From NCBI GenBank assembly GCA_016342645.1, contig JAEINX010000011.1, positions 1 through 55,227 on the forward strand: DNA of 55,227 bases, in the 5' to 3' direction. This stretch comes from Bacteroidales bacterium. GTDB taxonomy: Bacteria; Bacteroidota; Bacteroidia; Bacteroidales; JAEINX01. The notes under the pieces are model-generated. The model searched no databases. It saw nothing but the letters and a program-made list of their open reading frames with translations, and was not told where the DNA came from. The position numbers and the translations under genes are program-made. This document shows positions 1 to 8,523 of the stretch, piece after piece. The number at the start of each line of letters is the position of its first letter. The stretch's first letter is position 1.

Positions 1-51
1 AGGAGTATGAAAATAGTAAAAGTTAATCATCAATTTTCTATATTTGCAAGT

Positions 52-77
52 GGGCGGTGCAAGCCGCCCCTTGTTTT
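52..77 (+). terminator. Rho-independent terminator of a gene left of the window
   Basis: A GGGCGG/CCGCCC stem (52-57 and 64-69) closed by a GCAA-type tetraloop through a T.G pair is followed by TTGTTTT. It lies 21 bases before the first complete gene on the same strand, so it probably ends transcription of a gene outside the window. A TGA at 7-9 could be that gene's stop, but too little sequence is present to say. Confidence 0.6.
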
Positions 78-97
78 ACATTAATTAATAAAAAACA

Positions 98-1756
98 ATG
101 AAAACATTAATATTTAAATATTCTTATTTGATCATAATATTTATTTTTCCCCTTTTTCCTTTTGTCTTTATATCCGCCCAAAGCAATATGGCTATTCAAT
201 GGCAGGGTTGTTATGGTGGAAGTGATTATGATTTAGTTTGGGATATTGTACAATCTGAAACAGGTTATTTGATTTTGGGAGAATCTCGTTCGAATAACGG
301 GAATGTTACTAATAATCATGGTATGAGGGATATCTGGCTTGTAAACATTGATAGTTTAGGTGGAATAATTTGGGAAAGATGTTACGGGGGAAGTAATATA
401 GACTATCCAAGAGTCATTATCAGTGATTTTGAAGGTAATTATTATTTCTGTGGCGTTGTATTTTCCAACGACGGTGACATTCAATCAGGGAATCATGGTA
501 ATTATGATACTTGGGTTGTGAAAATTGATTCAATTGGCGAGATAATATGGGAAAAGTGTTATGGGGGAAGTGGGTGTGAAAATGCCCCTTACATAGTGCA
601 GCTTAAGAATGGAAACCTGTTAATCTCATGTAATTCTACATCAAGTGACGGGGATTTGCCTTCTCATTATGGAATTTCAGATAATTGGCTGTTAATAATT
701 TCTCCTGAAGGGGAAATACTTCAAAATAAAGTATTCGGTAATTCAATGATAAATAACATGAAGAATATTATTGAAACAGAGGATGGAGGATATTTTTTTG
801 TTAGTTCAACAAATTTAGTCGAAGGAATGGTTGAAGGCACTTATCATGGAGGATTGGAAGATGTGTGGGTAGTGAAATTAGATAGCAATATGAACATTGA
901 ATGGCAGAAGTTGTATGGAGGAAGCGAATCGGATACTAGCGATCAGGGTATTATTGAGTTACAGGATGGATATATTTTCCTGGCACAAACTAATTCCAAT
1001 GACGGGGATGTTTCAGGTTATCATGGCAATATAGGTGAAAGTGCAGATATATGGGTTATCAGAATTGATATTGTAGGAAACATTATTTGGCAAAGATGTT
1101 TAGGAGGATTATTTTGGGAAGGCTCGGGTTCGATACACAAAACAGAAGATGAAGGATTTGTTATTTTTGGAGAAACCTGGTCAAACAACGGAGATGTATC
1201 AGGAAATTATTCATGGAGTGGCTATTCAGATATTTGGATGGTGAAATTAAGTGCTGATGGTGAATTGGAGTGGCAGGAATGTTTCGGTGGATATGGCAAT
1301 GAAAGGATTTATAATGGAGCAATAAAAAAAAGTGATGATAACTGGATAGTTGCCGGTAGGGCCAGTAATAATTCGTTTGATGTTGATTGTAACCTGCATG
1401 GAAATGAAGATTATTGGGTATTTGAAATTCAAGACACAACTAATGTAGGCCAAAATGAAATATTACTAAATAATGCAGAGTTTTTGGTTTACCCTAATCC
1501 AGCAAAGGATTATGTAATATTTGAAATAAAGGGAATCAAAATACAAGGAAATATTTTAATAAAAGATATTTTTGGGCAGCAAGTCTCTGAATTAAAAATC
1601 TCAAATCAAAAATCATACGAAGCAACGCAAGCCCGTATGGGAATCAAAAATCAAAAATTGGTTTGGGATTGCAGAAAAATACATGGCGGAGTTTATTTCT
1701 ATCAGCTTAATGTTGATGGGAATTTTAAGAGTGGGAAGATTGTTATAGGTAAATAA
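98..1756 (+). CDS. Exported T9SS-sorted protein with seven propeller-like repeats
   Basis: A 552-residue secreted protein. Residues 1-28 form a signal peptide (hydrophobic core, ending SAQS). Seven consecutive repeats of about 58-62 residues follow (about 33-450). Each starts with a W(Q/E)-x-CYGGS-like motif, has a central G(Y/N)(L/F)(L/I) strand, an N(N/D)GDV turn and ends with D(I/T)W(V/L)V(K/R)ID. Seven such units suggest a seven-bladed beta-propeller (inference). Residues about 465-552 are a type A T9SS C-terminal sorting domain, with YPNPAKDYV near its start and GGVYFYQL...GKIVIGK at its end. T9SS would export the protein across the outer membrane and anchor or release it at the surface. 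The sorting domain is longer than usual, with about 20 extra residues rich in N, Q and K. The substrate is unknown. The gene converges on murA with only 13 bases between the stops. Confidence 0.85.
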   Translation: MKTLIFKYSYLIIIFIFPLFPFVFISAQSNMAIQWQGCYGGSDYDLVWDIVQSETGYLILGESRSNNGNVTNNHGMRDIWLVNIDSLGGIIWERCYGGSNIDYPRVIISDFEGNYYFCGVVFSNDGDIQSGNHGNYDTWVVKIDSIGEIIWEKCYGGSGCENAPYIVQLKNGNLLISCNSTSSDGDLPSHYGISDNWLLIISPEGEILQNKVFGNSMINNMKNIIETEDGGYFFVSSTNLVEGMVEGTYHGGLEDVWVVKLDSNMNIEWQKLYGGSESDTSDQGIIELQDGYIFLAQTNSNDGDVSGYHGNIGESADIWVIRIDIVGNIIWQRCLGGLFWEGSGSIHKTEDEGFVIFGETWSNNGDVSGNYSWSGYSDIWMVKLSADGELEWQECFGGYGNERIYNGAIKKSDDNWIVAGRASNNSFDVDCNLHGNEDYWVFEIQDTTNVGQNEILLNNAEFLVYPNPAKDYVIFEIKGIKIQGNILIKDIFGQQVSELKISNQKSYEATQARMGIKNQKLVWDCRKIHGGVYFYQLNVDGNFKSGKIVIGK

Positions 1757-1769
1757 ATAATCAATTGAT

Positions 1770-3074
1770 TCAAACCCTTTTTATTTCTGCACCAAGTTTT
1801 CTAAGTCTGGTATCAATTTCCTGATACCCACGATCAATTTGCTCAATATTGTGAATTACACTTTTTCCTTCCGCCGAAAGAGCTGCAATTAAAAGAGCTA
1901 CACCGGCACGAATATCGGGCGATGTCATGTCAATTCCGCGAAGAGGGGTTTTATGGTTAAGCCCAATTACAGTCGCTCGATGAGGATCGCAAAGAATAAT
2001 TTGTGCTCCCATGTCAATTAATTTATCGACGAAAAACAACCTGCTTTCAAACATTTTTTGATGTATCAAAACACTACCTTTTGCCTGAGTTGCAACAACA
2101 AGAACAATACTAATCAGGTCGGGAGTAAATCCGGGCCAAGGCGCATCGGCAATTGTCATTATTGAACCGTCTATAAAAGTAGCTATTTCGTATTCATCAA
2201 GTTGTGGAATTAAAATATCATCATTTTGCTTTTCCACTTTAATTCCCATTCGCCTAAAAACATCAGGAATAATTCCGAGAGCATGGAAATTCACATCTTT
2301 TATTAATAACTCCGAACGTGTCATCGCCGCCAAACCAATAAAACTTCCTATCTCAATCATATCGGGAAGAAGCTTGTGCTTGCAGCCTTTTAAATATTTT
2401 ACACCATCAATTGTTAATAAATTTGATCCGACACCATAAATCCTTGCTCCCATTTTTATCAACATATTGCATAATTGCAAAATATACGGCTCACAGGCGG
2501 CATTAAATATTGTTGTTCGGCCTTTTGCTAAAGTAGAAGCAGTTAGAATATTAGCTGTTCCCGTTACCGAGGCTTCGTCAAGCAAAATATAAGTACCTTT
2601 TAGTTCGGAAGCATCGACTTTATAGAAATCATTTTTAGTATCAATATCAAATTTAGCTCCTAATTTTTGCAAACCGATAAAATGAGTGTCGAGACGACGA
2701 CGGCCAATCTTGTCACCGCCGGGATGCGGAATATATCCTTTTCCGAACCTGGCAAGTAATGGTCCTAATATCATTATCGAACCTCTAAGGCTTTTGCCCT
2801 TTTCTTTAAATTCATTAGATTTAAGAAATTCAAGGTCAATATTATCAGCAGTAAAGCTAAACTCGTTCTGGCCAGTCTTTTCAACTTTTACCCCCAAGTC
2901 AATAAGTAATTCTATTAGATTATTTACATCACGAATATTGGGTATATTGCTGACAATTACTTTTTCGGGTGTCAATAAAGTTGCACAAATTATTTGAAGG
3001 GCTTCATTTTTGGCGCCTTGTGGTATGATTTCACCTTTAAGCTGTTTCCCACCAATTATTTCAAATGAGTTCAT
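1770..3074 (-). CDS. murA: UDP-N-acetylglucosamine 1-carboxyvinyltransferase MurA
   Basis: This cytoplasmic enzyme transfers enolpyruvate from PEP to UDP-GlcNAc, the first committed step of peptidoglycan precursor synthesis. At 434 residues it has the normal family length. Recognisable parts are the N-terminal GGKxLxGE and QGAKNEAL (substrate-binding Lys/Asn), the SLRGSIMILGPLLARFG stretch, and the C-terminal DIRAGVALLIAALSAEG region. The catalytic-loop Cys (Cys115 in E. coli, within PGGCxIG) is Asp121 here (PGGDKIG). This change is known from naturally fosfomycin-insensitive MurA enzymes such as those of Mycobacterium and Chlamydia. The gene lies 27 bases downstream of the DUF4290 gene on the same strand and is probably co-transcribed with it. 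Confidence 0.97.
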   Translation of the reverse strand: MNSFEIIGGKQLKGEIIPQGAKNEALQIICATLLTPEKVIVSNIPNIRDVNNLIELLIDLGVKVEKTGQNEFSFTADNIDLEFLKSNEFKEKGKSLRGSIMILGPLLARFGKGYIPHPGGDKIGRRRLDTHFIGLQKLGAKFDIDTKNDFYKVDASELKGTYILLDEASVTGTANILTASTLAKGRTTIFNAACEPYILQLCNMLIKMGARIYGVGSNLLTIDGVKYLKGCKHKLLPDMIEIGSFIGLAAMTRSELLIKDVNFHALGIIPDVFRRMGIKVEKQNDDILIPQLDEYEIATFIDGSIMTIADAPWPGFTPDLISIVLVVATQAKGSVLIHQKMFESRLFFVDKLIDMGAQIILCDPHRATVIGLNHKTPLRGIDMTSPDIRAGVALLIAALSAEGKSVIHNIEQIDRGYQEIDTRLRKLGAEIKRV

Positions 3075-3101
3075 TTGCAGAAGTTAATTTTTTCAAAAGC
3101 C

Positions 3102-3725
3102 TTATCTTCTTCTTTTTCTTCCTTTTCTATTAGAGTTTGATTTTGGTTTAGCTTCCTTTTTCTTCTTTATTCGAGCCAAAATATCACTTGTTGGCGTTAG
3201 TTGAAAACTTTCGTCAGGAATTATTCTATTGTCTGACAAATCAGCCATTTGGTCGAAAATTAACTTATCTTTAACAGTATCTCTATTCCACATCAAGTAC
3301 AATTTTTTCATGTGGTTTGTAACCGATTTTACTAAAGCTTCTTTTTCAATGCCATCTACATAGTCGGCAGCTTTTTTAACAATGCGCTCTATATTTATCC
3401 CATAATGGCGGAATTTTATTTTCTTTATGGGATAACTTACTTTTTCGGGTACTGCTTCTAAAATTGTTTCTTCAGGTGGTGGATACTCGCCATCAACATC
3501 AAGTTTAAAATCAGAAATTATATATAAATGATCCCAAAGTTTATGACGATAATCACTATATTCTTTTAAACCGGGATTAATGCGACTCATTATTTCTATT
3601 ATAAAGTAAGCTGTCTCTGTTCTTTTTGCTCTATCTTCAATAGTAATTGCATTTTCAATCATTTTCTGAACATTTCTTCCATATTCAGGAATATGCAGCT
3701 TTAATCTTTTAGTGTTGTATTCCAT
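3102..3725 (-). CDS. DUF4290 family protein
   Basis: A 207-residue soluble, charged protein of a Bacteroidota-specific family of unknown function. No signal peptide or membrane segment is visible. The N-terminal half (MEYNTKRLKLHIPEYGRNVQ) is the typical family start. The C-terminus is a strongly basic tail (KKKKEAKPKSNSNRKGRKRRR, about 187-207) that may bind nucleic acid or another polyanion (inference). It is the first gene of a probable two-gene operon with murA. As I recall, this pairing recurs in the phylum and would hint at a link with envelope growth, but no biochemical role is established. Confidence 0.85.
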   Translation of the reverse strand: MEYNTKRLKLHIPEYGRNVQKMIENAITIEDRAKRTETAYFIIEIMSRINPGLKEYSDYRHKLWDHLYIISDFKLDVDGEYPPPEETILEAVPEKVSYPIKKIKFRHYGINIERIVKKAADYVDGIEKEALVKSVTNHMKKLYLMWNRDTVKDKLIFDQMADLSDNRIIPDESFQLTPTSDILARIKKKKEAKPKSNSNRKGRKRRR

Positions 3726-3949
3726 ATTCGATGTATTTATTGAATAGTATTATAATATATTCGGCCTTAAAGATACTAAATTTAAGTAACACATTTCCCT
3801 ATTCTTTTTTAGTTTTTATATTTATTATCAAATATTATTTTGCTATCCACGATTTATTTAAAATCATATTATTCTCAATCCTTAATATGAAAAAAGAGGA
3901 AATAATTCTATTTCATATTTTTTTAATAATGCAAAAATAATAAAATATT

Positions 3950-6250
3950 TTAATTAAGTATTTTAAGTTTCGCAAATTTCAATAATAATTGCTTTTGTCC
4001 AACAGTCTGAAAAAAAACCGTAGCTTTTTTATTACTTCCCGTTCCTTCAATGTTAACAATTTTACCCTTCCCAAAACGTTGATGTTCAACATCCATGCCT
4101 GTTTGTAATAATTCCGTATCGCTTGAAGCAGTTCCACCGCTATTAGTAATATTACTAATTTTTTTCAAGTTACTTTTTTGTATTCCATGACTATATTTCC
4201 ATGTTGAATCACTAAACTTTTTCTCAACATTATTTTCTTTTTTTAAGGCAGATTTTTCTATTGGCAAATCTAAATATTCCGATTTTATTTCATCAATGAA
4301 TCTGCTTGGTTCGCAAAAGATCAAATTTCCCCATCGATAACGGCTTTCGCAGTATGAAATGGTCAATTGTTTTTCGGCTCTTGTCAAAGCAACATAAAAC
4401 AAGCGGCGTTCCTCTTCAAGATCAACTCTAGAATTAAGAGATTGTATTGAAGGAAAAAGGTTCTCTTCTAAGCCAACTATATAAACATAAGGAAATTCAA
4501 GGCCTTTTGCCGAATGAATCGTCATTAATGAAACATAGTCGGTGAGTTCTTTATTATTTGTATCGGCATCGGTTAAAAGTGCAATATCCTGCATAAATTC
4601 ATCGAGAGTACGAATTGAAAGTTCTCCGGTTTCTCTTGTTTCATCGTTAATTTCAGGCTCCTTCTCCGAAAAATCTTTTATCGCATTTAGAAGTTCTTCG
4701 ATGTTTTCGTAACGACTGACTCCTTCGGGGGTTTTATCATTATAAAGTTCTCTTAGTATTCCCGATGAGGAAGCAATTAGTTTGGCAAGCTCGTAGGCAT
4801 TTTTCGACTTTATTTGAGCCGAATAACTTTTTATCATAGTTGCAAAACCCAAAATTTTATTGAGAGTGCCTGTATTAATTCTCAAGCCTGCCAACACCGA
4901 CATCTCACTAATTATTTCCCATAAGCTTTTTTGCATTTTATCGGCAGCCACTATAATTTTTTCGAGACTCGTTTTCCCGATTCCACGTGCAGGATAGTTG
5001 ATTATTCTAACCAAAGCTTCTTCGTCTTTATTATTTATTACCAGCCTGAAATATGCTAAAAGGTCTTTGATTTCCTTACGTTTATAAAATGATAATCCTC
5101 CAAATATCCTGTAAGCAATATCTTTTTTCCTCAAAGCTTCTTCAATTGACCTTGATTGGGCGTTGGTTCGATATAAAATCGCAAATGAATTGTTTGCCAA
5201 TTGATAATTCATTTTGTTCTCGAAAATCGAATTTGCAACTAAAAAACCCTCTTCATTATCTGTAGATGCTTTAAGAAGCGGAATTTTTTGTCCGGCTTCG
5301 TTGCTTGTCCATATTTCCTTGAAAATTTGATCTTTATTATTAAAGATCACTCCGTTTGCTGCTTTAACTATGGTTTGTGTTGAACGATAATTTTGTTCTA
5401 ATTTAAAGGTTTTTAGATCGGGATAATCTTTCTTGAAATCCAAAATATTTTGGATATTAGCTCCTCTAAAAGCATAAATACTTTGCGCATCATCGCCAAC
5501 AACACAAATATTTTCATCGTTTGCAGCTAATTTTTTAGTTATTAAATATTGTGAAAAGTTTGTATCCTGATACTCATCAACGAGAATATATTTAAATTTT
5601 TGCTGATATTTAAATAAAATATTCGGAAAATCGCGAAGCAAAACATTTGTATTAAATAACAAATCATCGAAATCCATTGCATCGGCTTTTTTAACACGAT
5701 TTGAATATATTGAATAAATGATTCCGATTTTGGGCTTAGCAGCCATTTCATCAGTTTCCTGAATTTCTGTATTTTCGTTATATTCTTTTGCAGAGATCAA
5801 ATTGGTTTTTGCATTTGAAATACGGCTGAGAACATGATTTGGCTGATAAATTTTATCATCAAGATTTTGCTCCTTTATTATTGCTTTTATCAAACGTTTT
5901 GAGTCATCGTTATCATAAATTGTATAGTTTGAAGGATAACCGAGCAAATGGCCTTCTACTCGTAAAATTCTTGCAAAAATTGAATGAAAAGTTCCCATCC
6001 AAACGTTTCTTGCATCTGTGTTTTCTATCAAGGAAAAAACCCTTGCTTTCATTTCTCGGGCAGCTTTGTTTGTAAAAGTCAAAGCAAGAATATTAAAAGG
6101 ATCTATTCCGAGGCTTAATAAATGTGCAATCCTGTAAGTTAATACACGTGTTTTTCCCGAGCCTGCACCGGCAATTACCATTACAGGACCTTCAACATGA
6201 GTAACAGCCTGTTTCTGAACTTCGTTCAATTCCTTTAAAATATCTTTCAC
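3950..6250 (-). CDS. UvrD/PcrA-type superfamily 1 DNA helicase
   Basis: A 766-residue ATP-dependent 3'-5' DNA helicase of the UvrD/PcrA/Rep type, acting in excision repair and clearance of replication blocks. Visible motifs are the Q-motif region (LNEVQKQAV), Walker A AGAGSGKT (27-34), TFTNKAAREMK (motif Ia), DEYQDTN (225-231, Walker B), QNYRS (motif IV), TIHSAKGLEFPYV (motif V) and YVALTRAEKQL (motif VI). The last 60 residues (VEHQRFGKGKI...) resemble the C-terminal Tudor-like domain of PcrA. The start is a GTG; a TACTTTTG -7 box lies about 23 bases upstream. uvrD and pcrA names are used interchangeably in this phylum, so no symbol is given. Confidence 0.95.
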   Translation of the reverse strand: MKDILKELNEVQKQAVTHVEGPVMVIAGAGSGKTRVLTYRIAHLLSLGIDPFNILALTFTNKAAREMKARVFSLIENTDARNVWMGTFHSIFARILRVEGHLLGYPSNYTIYDNDDSKRLIKAIIKEQNLDDKIYQPNHVLSRISNAKTNLISAKEYNENTEIQETDEMAAKPKIGIIYSIYSNRVKKADAMDFDDLLFNTNVLLRDFPNILFKYQQKFKYILVDEYQDTNFSQYLITKKLAANDENICVVGDDAQSIYAFRGANIQNILDFKKDYPDLKTFKLEQNYRSTQTIVKAANGVIFNNKDQIFKEIWTSNEAGQKIPLLKASTDNEEGFLVANSIFENKMNYQLANNSFAILYRTNAQSRSIEEALRKKDIAYRIFGGLSFYKRKEIKDLLAYFRLVINNKDEEALVRIINYPARGIGKTSLEKIIVAADKMQKSLWEIISEMSVLAGLRINTGTLNKILGFATMIKSYSAQIKSKNAYELAKLIASSSGILRELYNDKTPEGVSRYENIEELLNAIKDFSEKEPEINDETRETGELSIRTLDEFMQDIALLTDADTNNKELTDYVSLMTIHSAKGLEFPYVYIVGLEENLFPSIQSLNSRVDLEEERRLFYVALTRAEKQLTISYCESRYRWGNLIFCEPSRFIDEIKSEYLDLPIEKSALKKENNVEKKFSDSTWKYSHGIQKSNLKKISNITNSGGTASSDTELLQTGMDVEHQRFGKGKIVNIEGTGSNKKATVFFQTVGQKQLLLKFAKLKILN

Positions 6251-6272
6251 AAGTAATATATTTTTAGAAATG

Positions 6273-6280
6273 CAAAAGTA
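6273..6280 (-). promoter_or_regulatory. -7 promoter element of the UvrD-type helicase gene
   Basis: The minus strand reads TACTTTTG, an exact match to the Bacteroidota -7 consensus TAnnTTTG, ending 22 bases before the GTG start. I could not find a convincing -33 TTTG at the expected spacing. Confidence 0.45.
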
Positions 6281-6389
6281 GTATTTTTAAAAACACTCTT
6301 GCTACATTAATTCGGATGGCTAAAATTTATTTTGGGATAATCGGACATGAAATTTATCGAAATTTTTCATCTTTTTAAAACAATATTTG

Positions 6390-6397
6390 TACATTTG
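6390..6397 (+). promoter_or_regulatory. -7 promoter element of the COG2403-type GTPase gene
   Basis: TACATTTG matches the Bacteroidota -7 consensus TAnnTTTG, 46 bases before the ATG at 6444. The -33 element is not clear. An upstream ATG at 6424 is ended by TAA after five codons, so 6444 is the likely start. AAGGGAA lies 8 bases before it and may act as a weak ribosome binding site. Confidence 0.5.
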
Positions 6398-6443
6398 CCG
6401 AAATTTTTAAACATTATTTATAAATGAAAAAAGGGAACTAATA

Positions 6444-7805
6444 ATGAAAAAAAAAGTAATTATTATTGGTGCTGCGGGAAGAGATTTTCACAACTTTAAC
6501 ACTTATTATCGTGGAAATGAGAATTATGATGTAGTGGCTTTTACGGCTGCTCAGATTCCCGATATCGACGGAAGAAAATATCCTGCTGAATTAGCAGGTG
6601 ATTTGTACCCGGACGGCATCCCAATTTACGCAGAAGAAGATCTCCCTAAATTAATTCAAGAACTAAAAGCTGACGATTGCGTGTTTGCTTATAGCGATGT
6701 TACTTATAGAAAAGTTATGTCGATGAGCGCTATTGTTAATGCTGCCGGTGCGAATTTTATTTTATTAGGACCGGAAGAAACTATGGTAAAAAGTACAAAA
6801 CCTGTTATTGCTGTTGTTGCAACACGAACAGGCTGCGGAAAAAGCCAGACATCAAGAAAGGTTATTGAGTATCTAATGGAACAGGGTTTGAAGGTTATTG
6901 CCATTCGCCACCCTATGCCTTATGGTGACCTTGTTGAACAAAAAGTTCAGCGTTTTGCTACTGTTGAAGACCTGAAAAAACACAAATGTACTGTTGAGGA
7001 AATGGAAGAATATGAACCTCACGTGGTACGCGGTAATGTGATTTATGCAGGTGTTGATTATGAAGCTATTGTTAGAGCTGCTGAAAATGATCCTGATGGA
7101 TGTGATGTAATTATTTGGGACGGTGGAAATAATGATTTTTCATTCTACAAACCCGACCTTACAATCACTGTTGCCGATCCTCACCGACCGGGTGCTGAAT
7201 TGAATTATTATCCGGGCGAAGTCAATGTGCGTCTCGCTGATGTAATTGTTATCAACAAAATGGACACAGCCTCTCCCGAAGGAATTCAAACTGTTCGAGA
7301 AAACATCGAAAAAGTAAATCCTAAAGCTATTGTTATTGATGGTGCTTCTCCTATTTCTGTTGACAATCCATCATTGATCAACGGCAAAAAAGTATTGGTT
7401 GTTGAAGATGGACCGACTTTGACTCACGGCGAAATGAAACTTGGAGCAGGAACTGTTGCTGCAAAAAAATTCGGCGCTACCGAGTTAGTTGATCCTCGCC
7501 CTTTTACTGTTGGTAAACTCAGCGAAACTTTCAAAATTTATCCAAACATCGGTATTTTATTACCGGCTATGGGTTATGGGGAGCAACAATTGAAAGATCT
7601 TGAAACTACTATTAACAACACTGAATGCGATGCAGTTGTTATTGGTACACCAATTGATCTTAACCGAATTATTAAAATTGATAAACCTAATACAAGGGTT
7701 TATTATGATCTTCAAGAAATCGGAAAACCTAACTTAGATGAAGTTCTTTGTGAATTTCTTGAAAAAAACAGTCTTTTTAAAGGTGGATGTTGTTGTTGTA
7801 AATAA
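6444..7805 (+). CDS. COG2403-type P-loop GTPase, cyclic 2,3-DPG synthase-like, Cys4 tail
   Basis: A 453-residue cytoplasmic nucleotide-binding protein. Residues 1-115 form an N-terminal Rossmann-like part (KKVIIIGAAGRDFHNFN). A P-loop follows (TRTGCGKSQTS, about 127-137), then IIWDGGNNDFSF, VADPHRPG and an NKMD guanine-type motif near 268. This matches the predicted GTPase family COG2403, often labelled cyclic 2,3-diphosphoglycerate synthase after an archaeal relative. That activity has not been shown for bacterial members as far as I know. The protein ends in GG followed by four consecutive Cys (449-452) and Lys, encoded by TGT repeated four times, a possible metal or thiol site (inference). 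It has its own terminator and lies upstream of carbonic anhydrase and pyrBI. Confidence 0.8.
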   Translation: MKKKVIIIGAAGRDFHNFNTYYRGNENYDVVAFTAAQIPDIDGRKYPAELAGDLYPDGIPIYAEEDLPKLIQELKADDCVFAYSDVTYRKVMSMSAIVNAAGANFILLGPEETMVKSTKPVIAVVATRTGCGKSQTSRKVIEYLMEQGLKVIAIRHPMPYGDLVEQKVQRFATVEDLKKHKCTVEEMEEYEPHVVRGNVIYAGVDYEAIVRAAENDPDGCDVIIWDGGNNDFSFYKPDLTITVADPHRPGAELNYYPGEVNVRLADVIVINKMDTASPEGIQTVRENIEKVNPKAIVIDGASPISVDNPSLINGKKVLVVEDGPTLTHGEMKLGAGTVAAKKFGATELVDPRPFTVGKLSETFKIYPNIGILLPAMGYGEQQLKDLETTINNTECDAVVIGTPIDLNRIIKIDKPNTRVYYDLQEIGKPNLDEVLCEFLEKNSLFKGGCCCCK

Positions 7806-7812
7806 TATCAGA

Positions 7813-7850
7813 AAGGCGGCTTTTTAGTCGCCTTTTTTTTGTTTTTTTTT
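7813..7850 (+). terminator. Rho-independent terminator after the COG2403-type GTPase gene
   Basis: GGCGGC (7815-7820) pairs with GTCGCC (7827-7832), with one G.T pair, and is followed by eight T, one G and nine T. It separates the GTPase gene from the carbonic anhydrase gene, which starts only 14 bases after the T tract. I see no promoter in that gap, so the downstream genes may depend partly on readthrough. Confidence 0.85.
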
Positions 7851-7863
7851 AATCTTTATCTTT

Positions 7864-8487
7864 ATGAAAAACACTAATTCAAAGCATTCTGATATTCTAA
7901 AGCAAATAATTGAGGGTAACGAGGAATTCATTTCTAAAAATCATCCAGATTATTTTCTGTCTCATTCCAAATCACAAAACCCTTTCATTACTTTATTGAC
8001 TTGCTCTGATTCAAGGGTGCAAACAAATGCCATTTTGCCTGATTCGATAAATAAAATATTTTGCATCGAAAATATTGGTAATCAAATTTTACCATCCGAA
8101 GGCTCGGTTGATTATGGAATATTACATCTTAAAACTCCTGTTTTTTTAATTCTCGGACATTCGGATTGTGGAGCCGTAAAAGCTTTTATGCAAGGATATG
8201 AAACGGAGCCGAAAAGTATAAAGCTTGAGCTTGATTTTCTTAAAAATGCAAATCTGAACTTGGATAAAAATTCAGGTGATTTTGAAGAAATACTTATGCA
8301 AAATTCATTGAAAAATATAGATTATCAGGTAAATATTGCTTTAAATAAGTATTCTGAAAAAATCAAAAATGAGGAATTAATCGTGATTGGCGCATTCTAT
8401 GATTTTTATAATGAATTGAATAATGGCTTTGGTAAATTAAATATTATAAGTATGAACGGAAAAAAAGACAATTCGAAAAATGATTAA
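7864..8487 (+). CDS. Beta-class carbonic anhydrase
   Basis: A 207-residue zinc enzyme interconverting CO2 and bicarbonate in the cytoplasm. The zinc ligands and the Asp/Arg dyad are intact: Cys47, Asp49 and Arg51 in TCSDSRV, and His99 and Cys102 in GHSDCGAVKAF. No signal peptide is present. The C-terminal portion (about 165-207) is more divergent than usual, rich in Asn and Lys. It is followed 36 bases later by pyrB on the same strand. Bicarbonate is a substrate for carbamoyl phosphate, which aspartate carbamoyltransferase uses, so a supply role is plausible (inference). Confidence 0.9.
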   Translation: MKNTNSKHSDILKQIIEGNEEFISKNHPDYFLSHSKSQNPFITLLTCSDSRVQTNAILPDSINKIFCIENIGNQILPSEGSVDYGILHLKTPVFLILGHSDCGAVKAFMQGYETEPKSIKLELDFLKNANLNLDKNSGDFEEILMQNSLKNIDYQVNIALNKYSEKIKNEELIVIGAFYDFYNELNNGFGKLNIISMNGKKDNSKND

Positions 8488-8523
8488 CTTTGAAAATATT
8501 ATCATAAACCCATTCGTCTAATT

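Noticed and set aside
7..87. Short frame starting at the ATG at position 7
   Set aside because: It reads through the terminator hairpin and has no recognisable product.
3731..3940. 69-codon plus-strand frame upstream of the DUF4290 gene
   Set aside because: Composition is only Ile, Phe, Leu, Lys and Asn from very AT-rich DNA, with no start context or family pattern.
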